A stretch of 64,000 bases of DNA from Halomonas elongata (GCF_029081005.1 NZ_JAJQTQ010000003.1:124001-188000), one strand, 5' to 3'. Counted from the stretch's first letter, positions 1-9,602 are shown. The notes: a model not told the origin generated them from the letters alone. Made by a program: numbers and translations.

Positions 1-64
1 CATTGGCCTGCGCCCCCTGGGCGAGCAGGGCCAGGGCGGCGGCAGTCGCGGCAATCCAGCGCAT
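1..64 (-). CDS. N-terminus of an exported protein (partial, runs off the window)
   Basis: Reading the minus strand from an ATG at 64-62 gives 21 residues, MRWIAATAAALALLAQGAQA then N, before the window edge. This is a typical Sec signal peptide: one Arg, an Ala/Leu-rich core and an AQA cleavage site. A purine-rich ribosome site (CAGGAGA) lies a few bases upstream at about 71-77. The gene lies downstream of hexR in the same orientation with a gap of about 70 bp. The mature protein is outside the window, so no function can be given. The signal peptide call is from composition only. Confidence 0.6.
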   Translation of the reverse strand, partial: MRWIAATAAALALLAQGAQAN

Positions 65-136
65 CGGCGGTCTCCTGATGGAAAAGGAGCCGTCATTGTT
101 GTGGCTCGCCGCCGACTTGGCAAGCGGAGGCCATGC

Positions 137-991
137 TCAACGCGCCGGGTAGCGCGTTTCCTTCAGGCTGTCCTTGATTTTCTTCAGATGCGGCAGGAAG
201 TCTTCGCCGCGTCGCAGGGTCACGCCGGTGGCCAGGACGTCGATCAAGGCCAGCTGGATCATCCGTGAGGTCATCGGCATATAGTGATCGGTGTCTTCCG
301 GGGCGCTCACGGCCAGGATCTCGGTGCATTCGTCGGCCAGTGGCGAGTCGGGATCGGTGATGCCCAGCACGACGGCGCCGTTGCCGCGTGCCTGGCTGGC
401 GATGTCGACCAGTTCGCGGGTGCGGCCCGTGTAGGAGAGCACGACCACCACATCGCCGGTATGGCAGGCGGCGGCCACCATGCGTTGCATCAAGACGTCG
501 ATATAGGCCGAGACGGGGATGTTGAAACGGAAGAACTTGTGCTGGGCATCCTGGGCCACCGCGCCTGAGGCACCGAGCCCGAAGAAGTGCAACTGTTTGG
601 CCTGGGTGAGATAGTCGACGACGCGATCGACCCGGACCGAGTCGGTCTCGCGCCGAGCCAGGTCGAGGGCGGCGATGGTGGCGCCGAAGATCTTGCTGGT
701 GTATCCCTCGGCGCTGTCGCCGGGCTCCACGGCCTGGCTGACATAGGGCGTGCCGCCGGCGAGACTCTGTGCCAGCTTGATCTTGAAGTCGGGATAGCCC
801 TTGGCATCGAAGCTGCGGCAGAACCGGTTGACCGTCGGCTCGCTGACCGACGCGGCATGCGCCAGACTGGCGATACTCATGCTGGTGGCGGCGCTCGGAT
901 CGGCGAGGATGACGTCGGCGACCTTGCGCTCGGAACGATTGAGTTCGTCGAGTCGGCGGCGGATGCGGTCCAGCAGATCATGACTGACCAT
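137..991 (-). CDS. hexR: HexR, RpiR-family repressor of central sugar metabolism
   Basis: Transcription factor that represses Entner-Doudoroff genes and is released by 2-keto-3-deoxy-6-phosphogluconate. About 284 residues: an N-terminal RpiR-type helix-turn-helix (ERKVADVIL near residue 25, [14 protein letters not shown] near residue 55) and a C-terminal SIS sugar-phosphate domain ([20 protein letters not shown], then [10 protein letters not shown]). These segments match Pseudomonas HexR closely from memory. I chose the ATG at 991 because it gives the Pseudomonas length and has GGAGA upstream; an in-frame ATG at 1009 has no ribosome site. It is transcribed away from zwf, with a HexR-like operator in the shared intergenic region, so control of zwf-pgl-eda and of its own gene is likely. 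Confidence 0.95.
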   Translation of the reverse strand: MVSHDLLDRIRRRLDELNRSERKVADVILADPSAATSMSIASLAHAASVSEPTVNRFCRSFDAKGYPDFKIKLAQSLAGGTPYVSQAVEPGDSAEGYTSKIFGATIAALDLARRETDSVRVDRVVDYLTQAKQLHFFGLGASGAVAQDAQHKFFRFNIPVSAYIDVLMQRMVAAACHTGDVVVVLSYTGRTRELVDIASQARGNGAVVLGITDPDSPLADECTEILAVSAPEDTDHYMPMTSRMIQLALIDVLATGVTLRRGEDFLPHLKKIKDSLKETRYPAR

Positions 992-1130
992 GGGCGAAAG
1001 CGTCTCCATGATGGTGGGCCGGTGCCCTGTCCAGGTGGTTATTTAACGACATTGTGCTCGGTATCCTAGCGCGGGAGCCTCGTGAGACGCCATAGTCAGT
1101 CGTTAAGCGGTGCCTGGATGCTTTGGCTTT

Positions 1131-1145
1131 AGTAGTAATTTTACA
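1131..1145. promoter_or_regulatory. HexR-like operator in the hexR-zwf intergenic region
   Basis: The sequence AGTAGTAATTTTACA is an imperfect palindrome that keeps the outer half-sites of the published gammaproteobacterial HexR motif TGTAATTAAATTACA (about 10 of 15 positions by eye). It lies about 70-80 bp before the zwf start and about 140 bp before hexR, suited to control both. Assignment is by motif resemblance and position only. Confidence 0.5.
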
Positions 1146-1212
1146 GAAAAATTTTGGAGACTAGTGCGCTATTGCGCTAGTATTTTGCTAAGTTAACCAA
1201 ATGGGGGCGGAC

Positions 1213-2724
1213 ATGAGTCAAGACACGCGGTCCCGGTCGGCGCGGTCCTCCGACGCCGCTGGAACGGAGGTCGATTTCGTGCTGTTCGGCGCGCTGGGCG
1301 ACTTGTCCCAGCGCAAGCTGTACCCCGCGCTATATCACCTCGATCGGGAAAACCTGCTGGCTGCGAGCACTCGCCTGCTCGGCGTGGCGCGCCAGGAAGA
1401 GGATCTCGATGGCTTCAAGTCCCGCGTGGAAGCGGCGCTCAAGCAGTACGTCAAGAGCGAGGAACTGGACCGCTCGACGCTCAAGCGCTTCCTGGCCCGG
1501 CTCGATTACCGCTGTGTGGACGCCACCCAGGCCGAGGGCTATGCCGGTATCCGCGAATGGCGCCAGGGGGCCGGAGAGCGCCCCATGGTCATCTATCTGG
1601 CGGTTGGCGCGAGCCTTTATGGTGATATCTGCCGCCACCTCCAGGACAGCGGAAGCCTCGACGAGCGCAGTCGCGTGGTGGTCGAGAAGCCGATCGGCTA
1701 CGACCTCGAGTCCTCCGCCGAGATCAATGACGCCATCGGTGCGGTCTTCCCCGAATCCCGCATCTATCGCATCGATCATTATCTGGGCAAGGAGACCGTC
1801 CAGAACCTGATTGCCCTGCGCTTCGCCAATCCGTTGTTCGGCACCCAGTGGAACCAGAACCATATCTCCCATGTGGAGATCACGGTGGCCGAGAAGGTCG
1901 GCATCGAGGGACGCTGGGGTTATTTCGATCAGGCCGGTCAACTGCGTGACATGGTGCAGAACCACCTGCTGCAGCTGATCTGCCTCATTGCCATGGATCC
2001 GCCCGCGAACCTTGATGCCGACGCCATTCGCGACGAGAAGGTCAAGGTGCTCAAGGCGCTCAAGCCGTTCAGCGACGATATGCTTGGTCGCGACGTGGTA
2101 CGCGGCCAGTACATCGCCGGCACCAGCGATGGTGCCGGCGTGCCGGGGTATCTCGAGGAACCCGACGCCAACACCGAGAGCCACACCGAGACCTTCGTGG
2201 CCATGAAGACCGAGGTGTCCAACTGGCGCTGGGCCGGCGTGCCCTTCTATCTGCGTACCGGCAAGCGCATGCCCGAGAAACTTTCGCAGATCGTCATTCA
2301 CTTCCGCCAGCAGCCGCATTACATCTTCGATCCCGATCAACGCGCCCTGGCCGCCAACAAGCTGGTGATCCGTCTGCAACCGGACGAAGGAATCGCCCTG
2401 CAGGTGCTGACCAAGGACAGCGGACTGGACAAGGGCATGCGACTGCGTCCCGGGCCGCTGCATCTGGATTTCAACAGTGCCTTCGCCAAGACGCGGATCC
2501 CCGATGCCTACGAGCGTCTACTGCTGGAGGTGATGAAGGGACAGCAGTATCTGTTCGTGCGCCGCGACGAGGTCGAGCATGCCTGGCGGTGGTGCGACAG
2601 CCTGATCAATGCCTGGCAGGCGCGCGATGAGTTACCCCGACGCTATCCCGCCGGTTCCTGGGGACCCGTGGCCTCGATCGCCATGATTACCCAGGATGGC
2701 CGTAGCTGGTATGAGGATTACTGA
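1213..2724 (+). CDS. zwf: Glucose-6-phosphate 1-dehydrogenase
   Basis: Oxidises glucose-6-phosphate to 6-phosphogluconolactone with NAD(P)+, the first step into the Entner-Doudoroff route. The N-terminal Rossmann motif [19 protein letters not shown] and the active-site signature RIDHYLGKE are both present, and the length of about 503 residues is normal. Two in-frame starts exist: ATG 1201 with no ribosome site, and ATG 1213 preceded by GGGGGCGG; I prefer 1213. It heads a tight zwf-pgl-eda operon, with only one base between the zwf stop codon and the pgl ATG. The upstream HexR-like site suggests repression in the absence of sugar. Confidence 0.96.
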   Translation: MSQDTRSRSARSSDAAGTEVDFVLFGALGDLSQRKLYPALYHLDRENLLAASTRLLGVARQEEDLDGFKSRVEAALKQYVKSEELDRSTLKRFLARLDYRCVDATQAEGYAGIREWRQGAGERPMVIYLAVGASLYGDICRHLQDSGSLDERSRVVVEKPIGYDLESSAEINDAIGAVFPESRIYRIDHYLGKETVQNLIALRFANPLFGTQWNQNHISHVEITVAEKVGIEGRWGYFDQAGQLRDMVQNHLLQLICLIAMDPPANLDADAIRDEKVKVLKALKPFSDDMLGRDVVRGQYIAGTSDGAGVPGYLEEPDANTESHTETFVAMKTEVSNWRWAGVPFYLRTGKRMPEKLSQIVIHFRQQPHYIFDPDQRALAANKLVIRLQPDEGIALQVLTKDSGLDKGMRLRPGPLHLDFNSAFAKTRIPDAYERLLLEVMKGQQYLFVRRDEVEHAWRWCDSLINAWQARDELPRRYPAGSWGPVASIAMITQDGRSWYEDY

Positions 2725-2725
2725 T

Positions 2726-3400
2726 ATGGCACTCGAGCAGGCCCCACGCGAACGACTGTCACACCAACTCGCCGAAGCCGTGGCCGAAGCGCTGAGGGTC
2801 GACCTGGCGGAGCGGGAAACGGTGCTCCTGGTAGTATCCGGCGGTTCGACGCCGGTGCCCTTCTTGCGCGCCCTGGCGGAGACACCGTTGCCCTGGTCGC
2901 GCGTCGAGGTGACCCTGGCCGACGAGCGCTGGGTGTCGGAGACCGACGACGACAGCAACGCGCGACTCGTCCGCGAGCATCTTCTGCGAGGCGAGGCGCG
3001 TCACGCACGTTTCGTGCCTCTGACGAGCGATGCCGACACGCCCGAGGAAGGCACGGCCGAGGTGGCCGAGCGCGTCAGTGGCCTGGCCTGGCCGGCCAGT
3101 GCCGTGGTGCTGGGAATGGGCGGCGATGGGCACACCGCCTCGCTGTTTCCGGACAGTCGCGAGCTGGATCTGGCGCTTTCCACTGCCGAACCGGTCGTGG
3201 CGGTACGTACTCCCAGTCAGCCGCAACCCCGTATCAGCCTGAGTGCCGACCGGCTGCACCAGGCGTATCGACACTTTCTGCACATCACCGGCGAGGCCAA
3301 GCGCGACGTCCTGGGCAAGGCGCTGGTCGGCGATGACACCCGAGCGCTGCCGATTCGTGCCTTTCTGGCCAGCCCGTTGGGTATTTATTGGGCCCCTTGA
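2726..3400 (+). CDS. pgl: 6-phosphogluconolactonase
   Basis: Hydrolyses 6-phosphoglucono-1,5-lactone to 6-phosphogluconate, linking Zwf to Edd. The 224-residue product belongs to the DevB/Pgl branch of the glucosamine-6-phosphate isomerase fold. It shows the SGGSTPVPF phosphate-binding loop near residue 35, the ADERWV motif near residue 65 and GMGGDGHTASLFP near residue 140. The ATG at 2726 lies one base after the zwf stop, with AGGA inside the zwf end as ribosome site, so translation is probably coupled. An in-frame ATG at 2711 inside zwf is possible but unnecessary. Confidence 0.95.
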   Translation: MALEQAPRERLSHQLAEAVAEALRVDLAERETVLLVVSGGSTPVPFLRALAETPLPWSRVEVTLADERWVSETDDDSNARLVREHLLRGEARHARFVPLTSDADTPEEGTAEVAERVSGLAWPASAVVLGMGGDGHTASLFPDSRELDLALSTAEPVVAVRTPSQPQPRISLSADRLHQAYRHFLHITGEAKRDVLGKALVGDDTRALPIRAFLASPLGIYWAP

Positions 3401-3437
3401 GCCACCCCGTTATCGGCCCTGCATCACGGAGAATGAC

Positions 3438-4100
3438 ATGACCATCGACAAGCAACTGCCATCCACGCGGACCACCGAGCTCGACAGCATCTGCCTCAAG
3501 GCCGAAGTGATTCCGGTGCTGGCCATTCGGCGCGTGGAAGATGCCGTGCCACTGGCGAAGGCCCTGGTCGAGGGGGGGCTGAGCGTGCTCGAGGTTACCC
3601 TGCGCACCGACTGTGCCCTGGAAGCCACCCAGCGCATCAAGGAAGCGCTTCCCCAGGCGAGTGTCGGGATCGGCACGGTGCTGACGCCCGCTCAGTATCG
3701 CCAGGCCGAACAGGTCGGCGCCGATTTCGTGGTGACGCCGGGCACCACCGAGGCGCTGTATCGCCATGGCGTGAGCAGCCCGGTGCCGATGCTGCCCGGG
3801 GTGGCGACCGTTTCGGAACTGATGATCGGTTGGCAGTTCGGCTATCGCCGCTTCAAGTTCTTCCCGGCCGAAGCCAGTGGCGGCGTCAAGGCGCTCAAGG
3901 CCTTCGCCGGGCCGATTCCCGAGGCGCGCTTCTGCCCCACTGGCGGCATCACCCTGGATAACGCCGACGACTACCTGGCGCTCAAGAACGTGATGTGCGT
4001 GGGGGGGTCCTGGCTGACGCCGACCCCGCTGGTCGAAGCCGAGGACTGGAACAGTATTCGTGAACTGGCCAGGGAAGCGGCGCAACGCTTTCACCACTGA
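3438..4100 (+). CDS. eda: KDPG/KHG aldolase
   Basis: Class I aldolase that splits 2-keto-3-deoxy-6-phosphogluconate into pyruvate and glyceraldehyde-3-phosphate. The 220-residue protein carries the catalytic Glu segment VLEVTLRT near residue 50 and the Schiff-base lysine in FKFFPAEASGG near residue 135, then the phosphate-binding PTGGI. The ATG at 3438 follows ACGGAGA; the longer frame upstream overlaps pgl and does not look like protein. It is the third gene of zwf-pgl-eda and is followed by a strong terminator. Confidence 0.97.
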   Translation: MTIDKQLPSTRTTELDSICLKAEVIPVLAIRRVEDAVPLAKALVEGGLSVLEVTLRTDCALEATQRIKEALPQASVGIGTVLTPAQYRQAEQVGADFVVTPGTTEALYRHGVSSPVPMLPGVATVSELMIGWQFGYRRFKFFPAEASGGVKALKAFAGPIPEARFCPTGGITLDNADDYLALKNVMCVGGSWLTPTPLVEAEDWNSIRELAREAAQRFHH

Positions 4101-4163
4101 GTCGCGATGAGGCGACGGGTGGTTTCATGATCTCTCTCGGCAGCCTGGAGCTGTCTCTTTCTC

Positions 4164-4189
4164 GCCGGCCCGCTGGGCCGGCTTTTTTT
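4164..4189 (+). terminator. Rho-independent terminator after eda
   Basis: Perfect 8-bp stem GCCGGCCC / GGGCCGGC with a GCT loop, followed by seven T. It closes the zwf-pgl-eda operon a few bases before the 3' end of the converging sugar kinase gene at 4194. Confidence 0.9.
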
Positions 4190-4193
4190 GGCC

Positions 4194-5141
4194 TCAATGG
4201 CCGAGATCGTCGCGGGTCGGCAGGGCGGCGTAGGCGCCGGGGCGGGTCACCGCATGGGCGCCGCAGCGGCAGGCGAATGTCAGGGCATCTTCCAGCAGGG
4301 CGGCGTCGCGGTGCCAGTCGTCGTGGTAGCGCTCGACGAGCCGGGTCAGCAGGCCGCCGATGAAGGCGTCGCCGCCGGCGGTGGTGTCCACCGCCTGTAC
4401 GCGTGGCGGTGCCACGCGAGTCTCGGTTTCCAACTGTCTCAGCCTTGCTTCGCCGGGTCCGTCGGTGATGACGATGGCCTTGACGCCGGCGGCCAGGCGC
4501 TCGGCCAGCCAGTCTTCCTCCGGGTGGTCGGTGCGCAGGTAAGCGAGCTCCTCGGTGGACAGCTTGAGCAGGTCGGCACCGTCCAGCAACTGGGTGACCA
4601 GGCTGATGTCCGCCCCACCGCCTTCCCAGAGATTGTGACGCAGGTTGGCATCGACGCTGACCAGGCAACCGGCGCGGCGCGCCATGCCGGCCATGGCCAG
4701 GGTGGTTTCGGCGATGGCCGGTTCGGTCAGGCTGTTGCTGCACAGGTGGAGCAGGGCGGGCTCGCCGAATACGCCGGCAGGCAGGTGGTCGAGACGGTAC
4801 AGGAGGTCGGCGGCGGGCGGTCGGTAGAAGTCGAAGGTTCGTTCGCCCTCGGCATCGCGCGAGACGAAGGCCAGTGCCGTGCGCGCTTCGCGGGTACGCC
4901 GCACACCGGAGACGTCGACGCCGTGAGCGGCCAGTTCGCTGGCCAGGAAGTCGCCGAAGTAGTCCTCGCCGAGCATGCCGAGAAACTGGCTCGGCAGGCC
5001 GAGCCGGGCGCAGGCCACGGCAACGTTGGCCGGGGCGCCGCCGGCGTAGGGCGTGAAGGTTTCCGGCCCCTCGCGGGTGTCGCCCAGTCGGCTGGAAAGC
5101 ATATCGACCAGGGCCTCGCCGAAGGCGATCAGTCGGTGCAT
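4194..5141 (-). CDS. PfkB-family sugar kinase, probably fructokinase
   Basis: ATP-dependent ribokinase-family kinase, most likely phosphorylating fructose (or a related hexose) to feed the Entner-Doudoroff locus. The 315-residue product has the N-terminal GEALVDM segment, the sugar-binding YAGGAPANVAVACARLG near residue 32, and the C-terminal PfkB signature DTTAGGDAFIGGLL with the catalytic Asp. The ATG at 5141 follows AGGGAGA; the longer upstream frame is not plausible protein. It is the last gene of the minus-strand edd-glk-mutarotase-kinase series. Substrate cannot be fixed from sequence; 2-keto-3-deoxygluconate kinase is a less likely alternative. Confidence 0.85.
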   Translation of the reverse strand: MHRLIAFGEALVDMLSSRLGDTREGPETFTPYAGGAPANVAVACARLGLPSQFLGMLGEDYFGDFLASELAAHGVDVSGVRRTREARTALAFVSRDAEGERTFDFYRPPAADLLYRLDHLPAGVFGEPALLHLCSNSLTEPAIAETTLAMAGMARRAGCLVSVDANLRHNLWEGGGADISLVTQLLDGADLLKLSTEELAYLRTDHPEEDWLAERLAAGVKAIVITDGPGEARLRQLETETRVAPPRVQAVDTTAGGDAFIGGLLTRLVERYHDDWHRDAALLEDALTFACRCGAHAVTRPGAYAALPTRDDLGH

Positions 5142-5227
5142 CTGGCGTCTCCCTCTGGAGTGTGGTTGTTGGGTGAATGTCAGGCGACCGCATGGCCCCG
5201 GGCGAAGGACGTGCCGAAGGGGCGGGA

Positions 5228-6229
5228 TCAGGTCGCCCGCGACAGGGTCGTGCCCAGCAGGTGCTGGGCGCCGGGCACCAGCCACACCGGGTCGAGCCGG
5301 GTATTGGCTGATTCGACGCACAGGAAGCGCCGCGCGGCCGCCGGGGACGTGTCGGCAGGCGGCGTGTCGCCCGGATTCCATACCACCGCCGAGTCGCTGC
5401 CCTGGCGGGCGATGCGCAGGCGGCGCTGGCCGTCGTCGAGCAGGGCCTCTTCGTTGCTGTGATAGATGCGATCGATGCCGCCACGTACGCCGAGCTCGCC
5501 TTGCTGCTCGCTCTCGGCGAAGTCCTTGAGCTTGTCGAGATAGCGGGCACCGGCCAGGCCTTCGACGCGGCAGGAGAAGGCATCATCCACCGCCAGGTAG
5601 CTGTGCAGGGCGCCGGTGATCTTCACCGGGGTCTCGCCGGTGTGCTCGGTGATCAGTTCGACATGCAGCCGCTGGGCGTTGGCCTGGATCACCGCCCGGG
5701 GCACGAGCTGGCTGTGCAGGCGCTCGAGGGGACTGAGATGCAGTTCCACGCCTTCCTCGTGCTCGTCCACGGCGTCGAGGCGCCACTCGGCCTTGCGCGC
5801 CGGGCCGTGCATGGGGCCTGATCGGTCGGGAGACTCGTCGGCGGTGTGCTCGTCGGCGAACCAGGGCCAACACAGCGGGATGCCGCCCCGGATCGCCCCG
5901 GGCAGGTCCTGAGGGGTGGGCGTCACCCAGAGCCAGCCACCGGGCGCCAGGGCCTCTTCATCCTCGGCTCGCGCAGCTTCGAGACCATCCAGAGCACCGG
6001 CGGAAGCAGAGCCTTCAGCTGTCGCGTCTTCGGGCGACATAGAAGCAGAGCCCTCAGCGGTCGCGTCTTTGGGCGACGCAGGTAAAAAGTGCAGGACCTG
6101 GGCGCCTTGCAGCGAAACGGCGAGTTCGCCCCAGGGTTCATTGGCCAGCCATACCTCGCGACCGGCCCATTCGGCACGGCGTTGGCCCTGGGTGGCGTCC
6201 AGCAGGGCGCGCAGGGATGCGGGAATCAT
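5228..6229 (-). CDS. D-hexose-6-phosphate mutarotase (YeaD-type aldose 1-epimerase fold)
   Basis: Predicted to interconvert alpha and beta anomers of glucose-6-phosphate, helping flux between glucokinase and Zwf. Family features seen: WVTPTPQDLPGAIRGGIPLC (substrate pocket), PMHGPARKAEW with the conserved His and Arg, and ALHSYLAVDDA. At 333 residues it is longer than the usual 290-300. The excess is an Ala/Ser/Glu-rich insertion at about residues 50-90 that contains a 13-residue tandem duplication (SPxDATAEGSAS). It lies between glk and the sugar kinase on the same strand. The family call is firm; the insertion is odd. Confidence 0.88.
   Translation of the reverse strand: MIPASLRALLDATQGQRRAEWAGREVWLANEPWGELAVSLQGAQVLHFLPASPKDATAEGSASMSPEDATAEGSASAGALDGLEAARAEDEEALAPGGWLWVTPTPQDLPGAIRGGIPLCWPWFADEHTADESPDRSGPMHGPARKAEWRLDAVDEHEEGVELHLSPLERLHSQLVPRAVIQANAQRLHVELITEHTGETPVKITGALHSYLAVDDAFSCRVEGLAGARYLDKLKDFAESEQQGELGVRGGIDRIYHSNEEALLDDGQRRLRIARQGSDSAVVWNPGDTPPADTSPAAARRFLCVESANTRLDPVWLVPGAQHLLGTTLSRAT
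6003..6080 (-). repeat. 39-bp tandem duplication inside the mutarotase gene
   Basis: Two adjacent 39-bp copies (6003-6041 and 6042-6080) differ at a few positions and encode two 13-residue units read SPKDATAEGSASM and SPEDATAEGSASA. The in-frame duplication enlarges a probable surface loop of the mutarotase. Confidence 0.9.
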
Positions 6230-6254
6230 AGTATCTCCTCCGTCGAGCGCGGCA

Positions 6255-7223
6255 CTACTCGACCTCTGGGTTGTGCAGGGCCTCGGCGGCGCCCAGCAGG
6301 CCCGTCCAGGGGGCGGTGACCACGTGCACCGGGATATCCGCGGTGTAGTCGCTCATCCGGCCCTTGGCGGCGAAGGCCTCCAGGAAACGGCTATCCGGCA
6401 GCCAGTCCAGCAGGCGGGGCGGTATCCCGCCGCACAGGTAGACGCCACCACGTGCCCCCATGGTGAGCGCGGCATCGCCGCTGACGTCGCCGAGGATCTT
6501 CAGGAAACGCAGCAGGGTATCACGCGCCACCGGGTCGTCGCCCCTGGCCGCTTCCGTGATCTCGGCGGGCTTGTCGTAGCGCGGATTGGCCCCCTTCAGC
6601 GAGCAGTGGGCGGTATACAGGTCCAGCAGGCCCTGGCCGCAGAGCAGCCGCTCCACCGAGATCCGACCATAGCGGTTGCGGAAGTGGCGCAGCAGGTTCT
6701 GTTCGCGCTCGTCGGTGGGCGCGAAGGTCACGTGCCCGCCCTCCGTCGGCAGTGGAATCCAGTCGTGGCGGCCGGGGAAGACCCCGGCCACGCCGAGACC
6801 GGTACCGGGGCCGATCACCAGGCGTGCGGCATGGGGGGCGGTCGTGCCTTCCTGCAGGGTGACCAGTTCAGCGTCATCGACATGGGGCACGCCCAGCGCC
6901 TGGGCCATGAAATCGTTGATGACCTTGAAGAGGTCGAGATTCAGGGCTTCGCGCACGGCCGTCTTGGTGAAGTCCCAGTGGTTGTTGGTCATCACCACCC
7001 GCTCACTGTGGACCGGGCAGGCGAAGGCCAGGCAGGCCTCACGTGGGGCGCGGTCGCCGGTGGCACCGACGCGGGTCAGGTAGTCGCGAACCGCCTCGAC
7101 GACGCCAGGGTAGTCGGCACAGGGCAGGCTCAGGATGTCATGGGGCGCGAAGGCGCCCGGGGTCACCAGGGCGAGGCGGGCGTTGGTGCCCCCGATATCG
7201 CCGATCAGTGCGGGTCGGGTCAT
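6255..7223 (-). CDS. glk: Glucokinase
   Basis: Cytosolic ATP-dependent kinase making glucose-6-phosphate for Zwf. The 322-residue protein is of the proteobacterial Glk type: N-terminal phosphate loop LIGDIGGTNARLAL, glucose-binding NNHWDF and INDFMAQALGV (catalytic Asp), and IGPGTGLGVA. The ATG at 7223 is preceded by AGGGAC. The frame continues upstream to 7343, but that part is translated repeat DNA (7286-7382). It lies between edd and the mutarotase gene on the minus strand, probably in one operon although the edd-glk gap is about 200 bp. Confidence 0.95.
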   Translation of the reverse strand: MTRPALIGDIGGTNARLALVTPGAFAPHDILSLPCADYPGVVEAVRDYLTRVGATGDRAPREACLAFACPVHSERVVMTNNHWDFTKTAVREALNLDLFKVINDFMAQALGVPHVDDAELVTLQEGTTAPHAARLVIGPGTGLGVAGVFPGRHDWIPLPTEGGHVTFAPTDEREQNLLRHFRNRYGRISVERLLCGQGLLDLYTAHCSLKGANPRYDKPAEITEAARGDDPVARDTLLRFLKILGDVSGDAALTMGARGGVYLCGGIPPRLLDWLPDSRFLEAFAAKGRMSDYTADIPVHVVTAPWTGLLGAAEALHNPEVE

Positions 7224-7285
7224 CGTCAATTTGTCCCTTCTGGCCGTCAGGGCTGTTGCAGATGGTGAATCGCTCGTAGCGGCTC

Positions 7286-7382
7286 CGGCGACAGGTCTAC
7301 GAGGGGGCGCTGTGAACCCCTCCCTGGGCGCTACCGACGCCATCCATGGCGTAGGACCCCCTCTACGACCAGTCCCCGGCGC
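7286..7382. repeat. 97-bp nested palindromic intergenic repeat, copy 1
   Basis: Outer inverted arms (around GAGGGGGCGCTGTGAA and the later GACCCCCTC) enclose a perfect inner palindrome ACGCCAT-CC-ATGGCGT. The same 97-bp unit, highly similar along its length and in the same orientation, recurs at 30086-30182. It sits in the edd-glk gap. I associate this type of element with Halomonas intergenic regions, but no search was made. Confidence 0.8.
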
Positions 7383-7425
7383 TTCTCGCTATGCGCATTG
7401 GCGATATCGCTGTTCTGGTAGTGGC

Positions 7426-9312
7426 TCAGGCGTCTTCGTCGTGGATCTGGCCCTGCTGGCGGGCGAGGTCGTCGGCTTCGAAGCCACCGAAGACGCCGGC
7501 ACCTTCTTCACCACGCATGGCCAGGTGGCGGAAACCAGCGAAGAGTTCACGACCGAGGCCCACATGGTAGTGGTCCAGCTCGGCGACATGTTTCTCGCGA
7601 TCGGCCCAGACATGGGCATCCACCTTGGCCTCGAGGGTGCCGGCGTTGGCGTCCAGGCGCACGATGTCGCCGTCGCGCAGCTTGGCCAGCGGGCCGCCGT
7701 CCAGCGCCTCGGGGCTCATGTGGATGGCGGCCGGCACCTTGCCGGAGGCGCCCGACATGCGGCCATCGGTGACGAGTGCCACTTTGTAGCCGCGGTCCTG
7801 CAGCACGCCTAGGTAGGGCGTCAACTTGTGCAGCTCGGGCATGCCGTTGGCCTTGGGTCCCTGGAAGCGCACCACGGTGATGACGTCGCGATCCAGATCG
7901 CCGGCCTCGAAGGCCGCCTTCATCTCGTTCTGGTCCTCGAAGATCCTGACCGGTGCCTCGACCACGCGATGTTCCTCGGTCACCGCCGAGACCTTGATCA
8001 CGCCGCGCCCCAGGTTGCCGTCGAGGACGGTGAGACCGCCGGTGGGCGTGAAGGGGTTGGCCACCGGACGCAGGACGTCTTCATCCAGACTGTGTTCCGG
8101 CCCCTCGCGCCAGATCAGCTTGCCGTCTTCCAGGAAGGGTTCCCGGGTATAGGCGGTCATGTCGGTGCCGAACACCGTGGGAATGTCGCTGTGAATCAGG
8201 CCGGCGCCGATCAGCTCGCGGAACAGGTAGCTCATGCCGCCGGCGGCCTGGAAGTGATTGATGTCGGCCTGGCCGTTGGGATAGACCTTCATCAGGCTGG
8301 GCGTCACTGCGGACAGGTCGGTGAAGTCTTCCCAAGTCAGGGTGATGCCGGCTGCGGCCGCCATGGCGACCAGGTGCATCGTATGGTTGGTGGAGCCGCC
8401 GGAGGCCAGCAGGCCGACCACGGCATTGACGATGGCTCGCTCGTCGATCTGCTTGTAGAAGGGGCGATAGTCGCCGCCGGGCTCGGTGTTGCGGATCGCC
8501 TGCTCGGTGGCGAAGCGGGTCAGCGCCTCGCGCATTTCGGTGCCCGGGTTGACGAAGGACGTGCCCGGCAGGTGCAGGCCCATCATCTCCATCATCAGCT
8601 GATTGGAGTTGGCGGTGCCATAGAAGGTACAGGTGCCGGGGCTGTGATAGGACTCGGATTCCGCCTCCAGCAGGTCCTCGCGGCTCGCCTTGCCTTCGGC
8701 GAACAGCTGGCGGATGCGGGCCTTTTCCTTGTTGGGCAGGCCGCTGGGCATGGGGCCGGCGGGCACGAACATCGCCGGCAGGTGGCCGAAGCGTGCCGCG
8801 GCGATGAACAGCCCCGGAACGATCTTGTCGCACACGCCGAGATACAGGGCGGCATCGAACATGTTGTGGGAAAGCCCCACGGCGGAGGCCATGGCGATGA
8901 CGTCGCGAGAAAACAGCGACAGTTCCATGCCCGGCTGACCCTGGGTGACGCCGTCGCACATGGCGGGGACACCACCGGCGAACTGGGCGGTGGACCCCAT
9001 GGCGCGGGCGGCGGCCTTGATGGTCTCCGGGAAGGTCTCCAGCGGCTGGTGGGCGGAGAGCATGTCGTTGTAGGCGGAAATGATGCCCAGGTTGGCGCTG
9101 TTCAGCATTTTCAGCGCATTCTTGTCCTCGGTACCGCAGGCAGCGAAGCCATGGGCCAGGTTGCCGCAGGAGAGCTCGGCACGGTGCACGCCGCGGCGAT
9201 GCTGGTCGTCCATGCGCTGCTCGTAAAGGGCGCGGCGTTCACGCGAGCGTTCACGGATACGCTCGGTGACCTGCTGGACGGTGGCGTTGAGGGGCGTGGG
9301 GGCTTTGGCCAT
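7426..9312 (-). CDS. edd: 6-phosphogluconate dehydratase
   Basis: Iron-sulfur dehydratase of the IlvD/Edd family converting 6-phosphogluconate to 2-keto-3-deoxy-6-phosphogluconate. At 628 residues it has family length. Visible signatures are [17 protein letters not shown], the cluster-ligand segment [15 protein letters not shown] with its Cys, [26 protein letters not shown], and [16 protein letters not shown] near the C-terminus. It begins the minus-strand edd-glk-mutarotase-kinase series. A HexR-like operator lies about 95-110 bp before its ATG, so it is probably co-regulated with zwf-pgl-eda. Confidence 0.97.
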   Translation of the reverse strand: MAKAPTPLNATVQQVTERIRERSRERRALYEQRMDDQHRRGVHRAELSCGNLAHGFAACGTEDKNALKMLNSANLGIISAYNDMLSAHQPLETFPETIKAAARAMGSTAQFAGGVPAMCDGVTQGQPGMELSLFSRDVIAMASAVGLSHNMFDAALYLGVCDKIVPGLFIAAARFGHLPAMFVPAGPMPSGLPNKEKARIRQLFAEGKASREDLLEAESESYHSPGTCTFYGTANSNQLMMEMMGLHLPGTSFVNPGTEMREALTRFATEQAIRNTEPGGDYRPFYKQIDERAIVNAVVGLLASGGSTNHTMHLVAMAAAAGITLTWEDFTDLSAVTPSLMKVYPNGQADINHFQAAGGMSYLFRELIGAGLIHSDIPTVFGTDMTAYTREPFLEDGKLIWREGPEHSLDEDVLRPVANPFTPTGGLTVLDGNLGRGVIKVSAVTEEHRVVEAPVRIFEDQNEMKAAFEAGDLDRDVITVVRFQGPKANGMPELHKLTPYLGVLQDRGYKVALVTDGRMSGASGKVPAAIHMSPEALDGGPLAKLRDGDIVRLDANAGTLEAKVDAHVWADREKHVAELDHYHVGLGRELFAGFRHLAMRGEEGAGVFGGFEADDLARQQGQIHDEDA

Positions 9313-9405
9313 GGGGCACCTCGGCAGCGTTATAAAGAAATTTTGGTAAATTTAACAAAAATATCGCGAGTCACTCGGCCATGATAGGGCCTTTTTGGCC
9401 ATTTT

Positions 9406-9420
9406 TGTAATTATTTTACC
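9406..9420. promoter_or_regulatory. HexR-like operator upstream of edd
   Basis: TGTAATTATTTTACC matches the published HexR motif TGTAATTAAATTACA at about 12 of 15 positions. A weaker palindrome, TTGGTAAATTTAACAA, lies at 9343-9358 closer to the edd start and may be a second site. The remainder of the 9313-9602 interval shows nothing else recognisable. Confidence 0.6.
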
Positions 9421-9602
9421 CAAAAAAATGAGGCGTTTGATGCCCTTCTTCCCGATGGCCCGTGGATGGCGGCCCTTGAGGTTCGCCATGTCGTTGCGTT
9501 GTTCGCGAGGCCGGCAGGGTGGCGAGAGACGGCGGGGCTACGCACAATGTAGGCGTTGCGCCGGTCGCTTGTCAGCCGGCTCGCCTTCGGTATGGAGATG
9601 TC

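Noticed and set aside
1155..1185. Imperfect inverted repeat ACTAGTGCGC...GCGCTAGT before zwf as a second HexR site
   Set aside because: Does not fit the HexR motif; could be another operator or chance, so not annotated.
3243..3437. Longer eda product overlapping pgl
   Set aside because: The upstream part is a shadow of pgl in another frame; the ATG at 3438 has its own ribosome site and the family length.
3982..5586. Long open frames antisense to, or in other frames of, metabolic genes (for example 3982-5586, 57499-58890, 61717-62937)
   Set aside because: Arg/Pro- or His/Gln-rich compositions typical of off-frame reading in GC-rich DNA, and all lie over well-supported genes.
7224..7343. N-terminal extension of glucokinase
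   Set aside because: The extra codons translate the 97-bp intergenic repeat, and the ATG at 7223 gives the standard Glk start.
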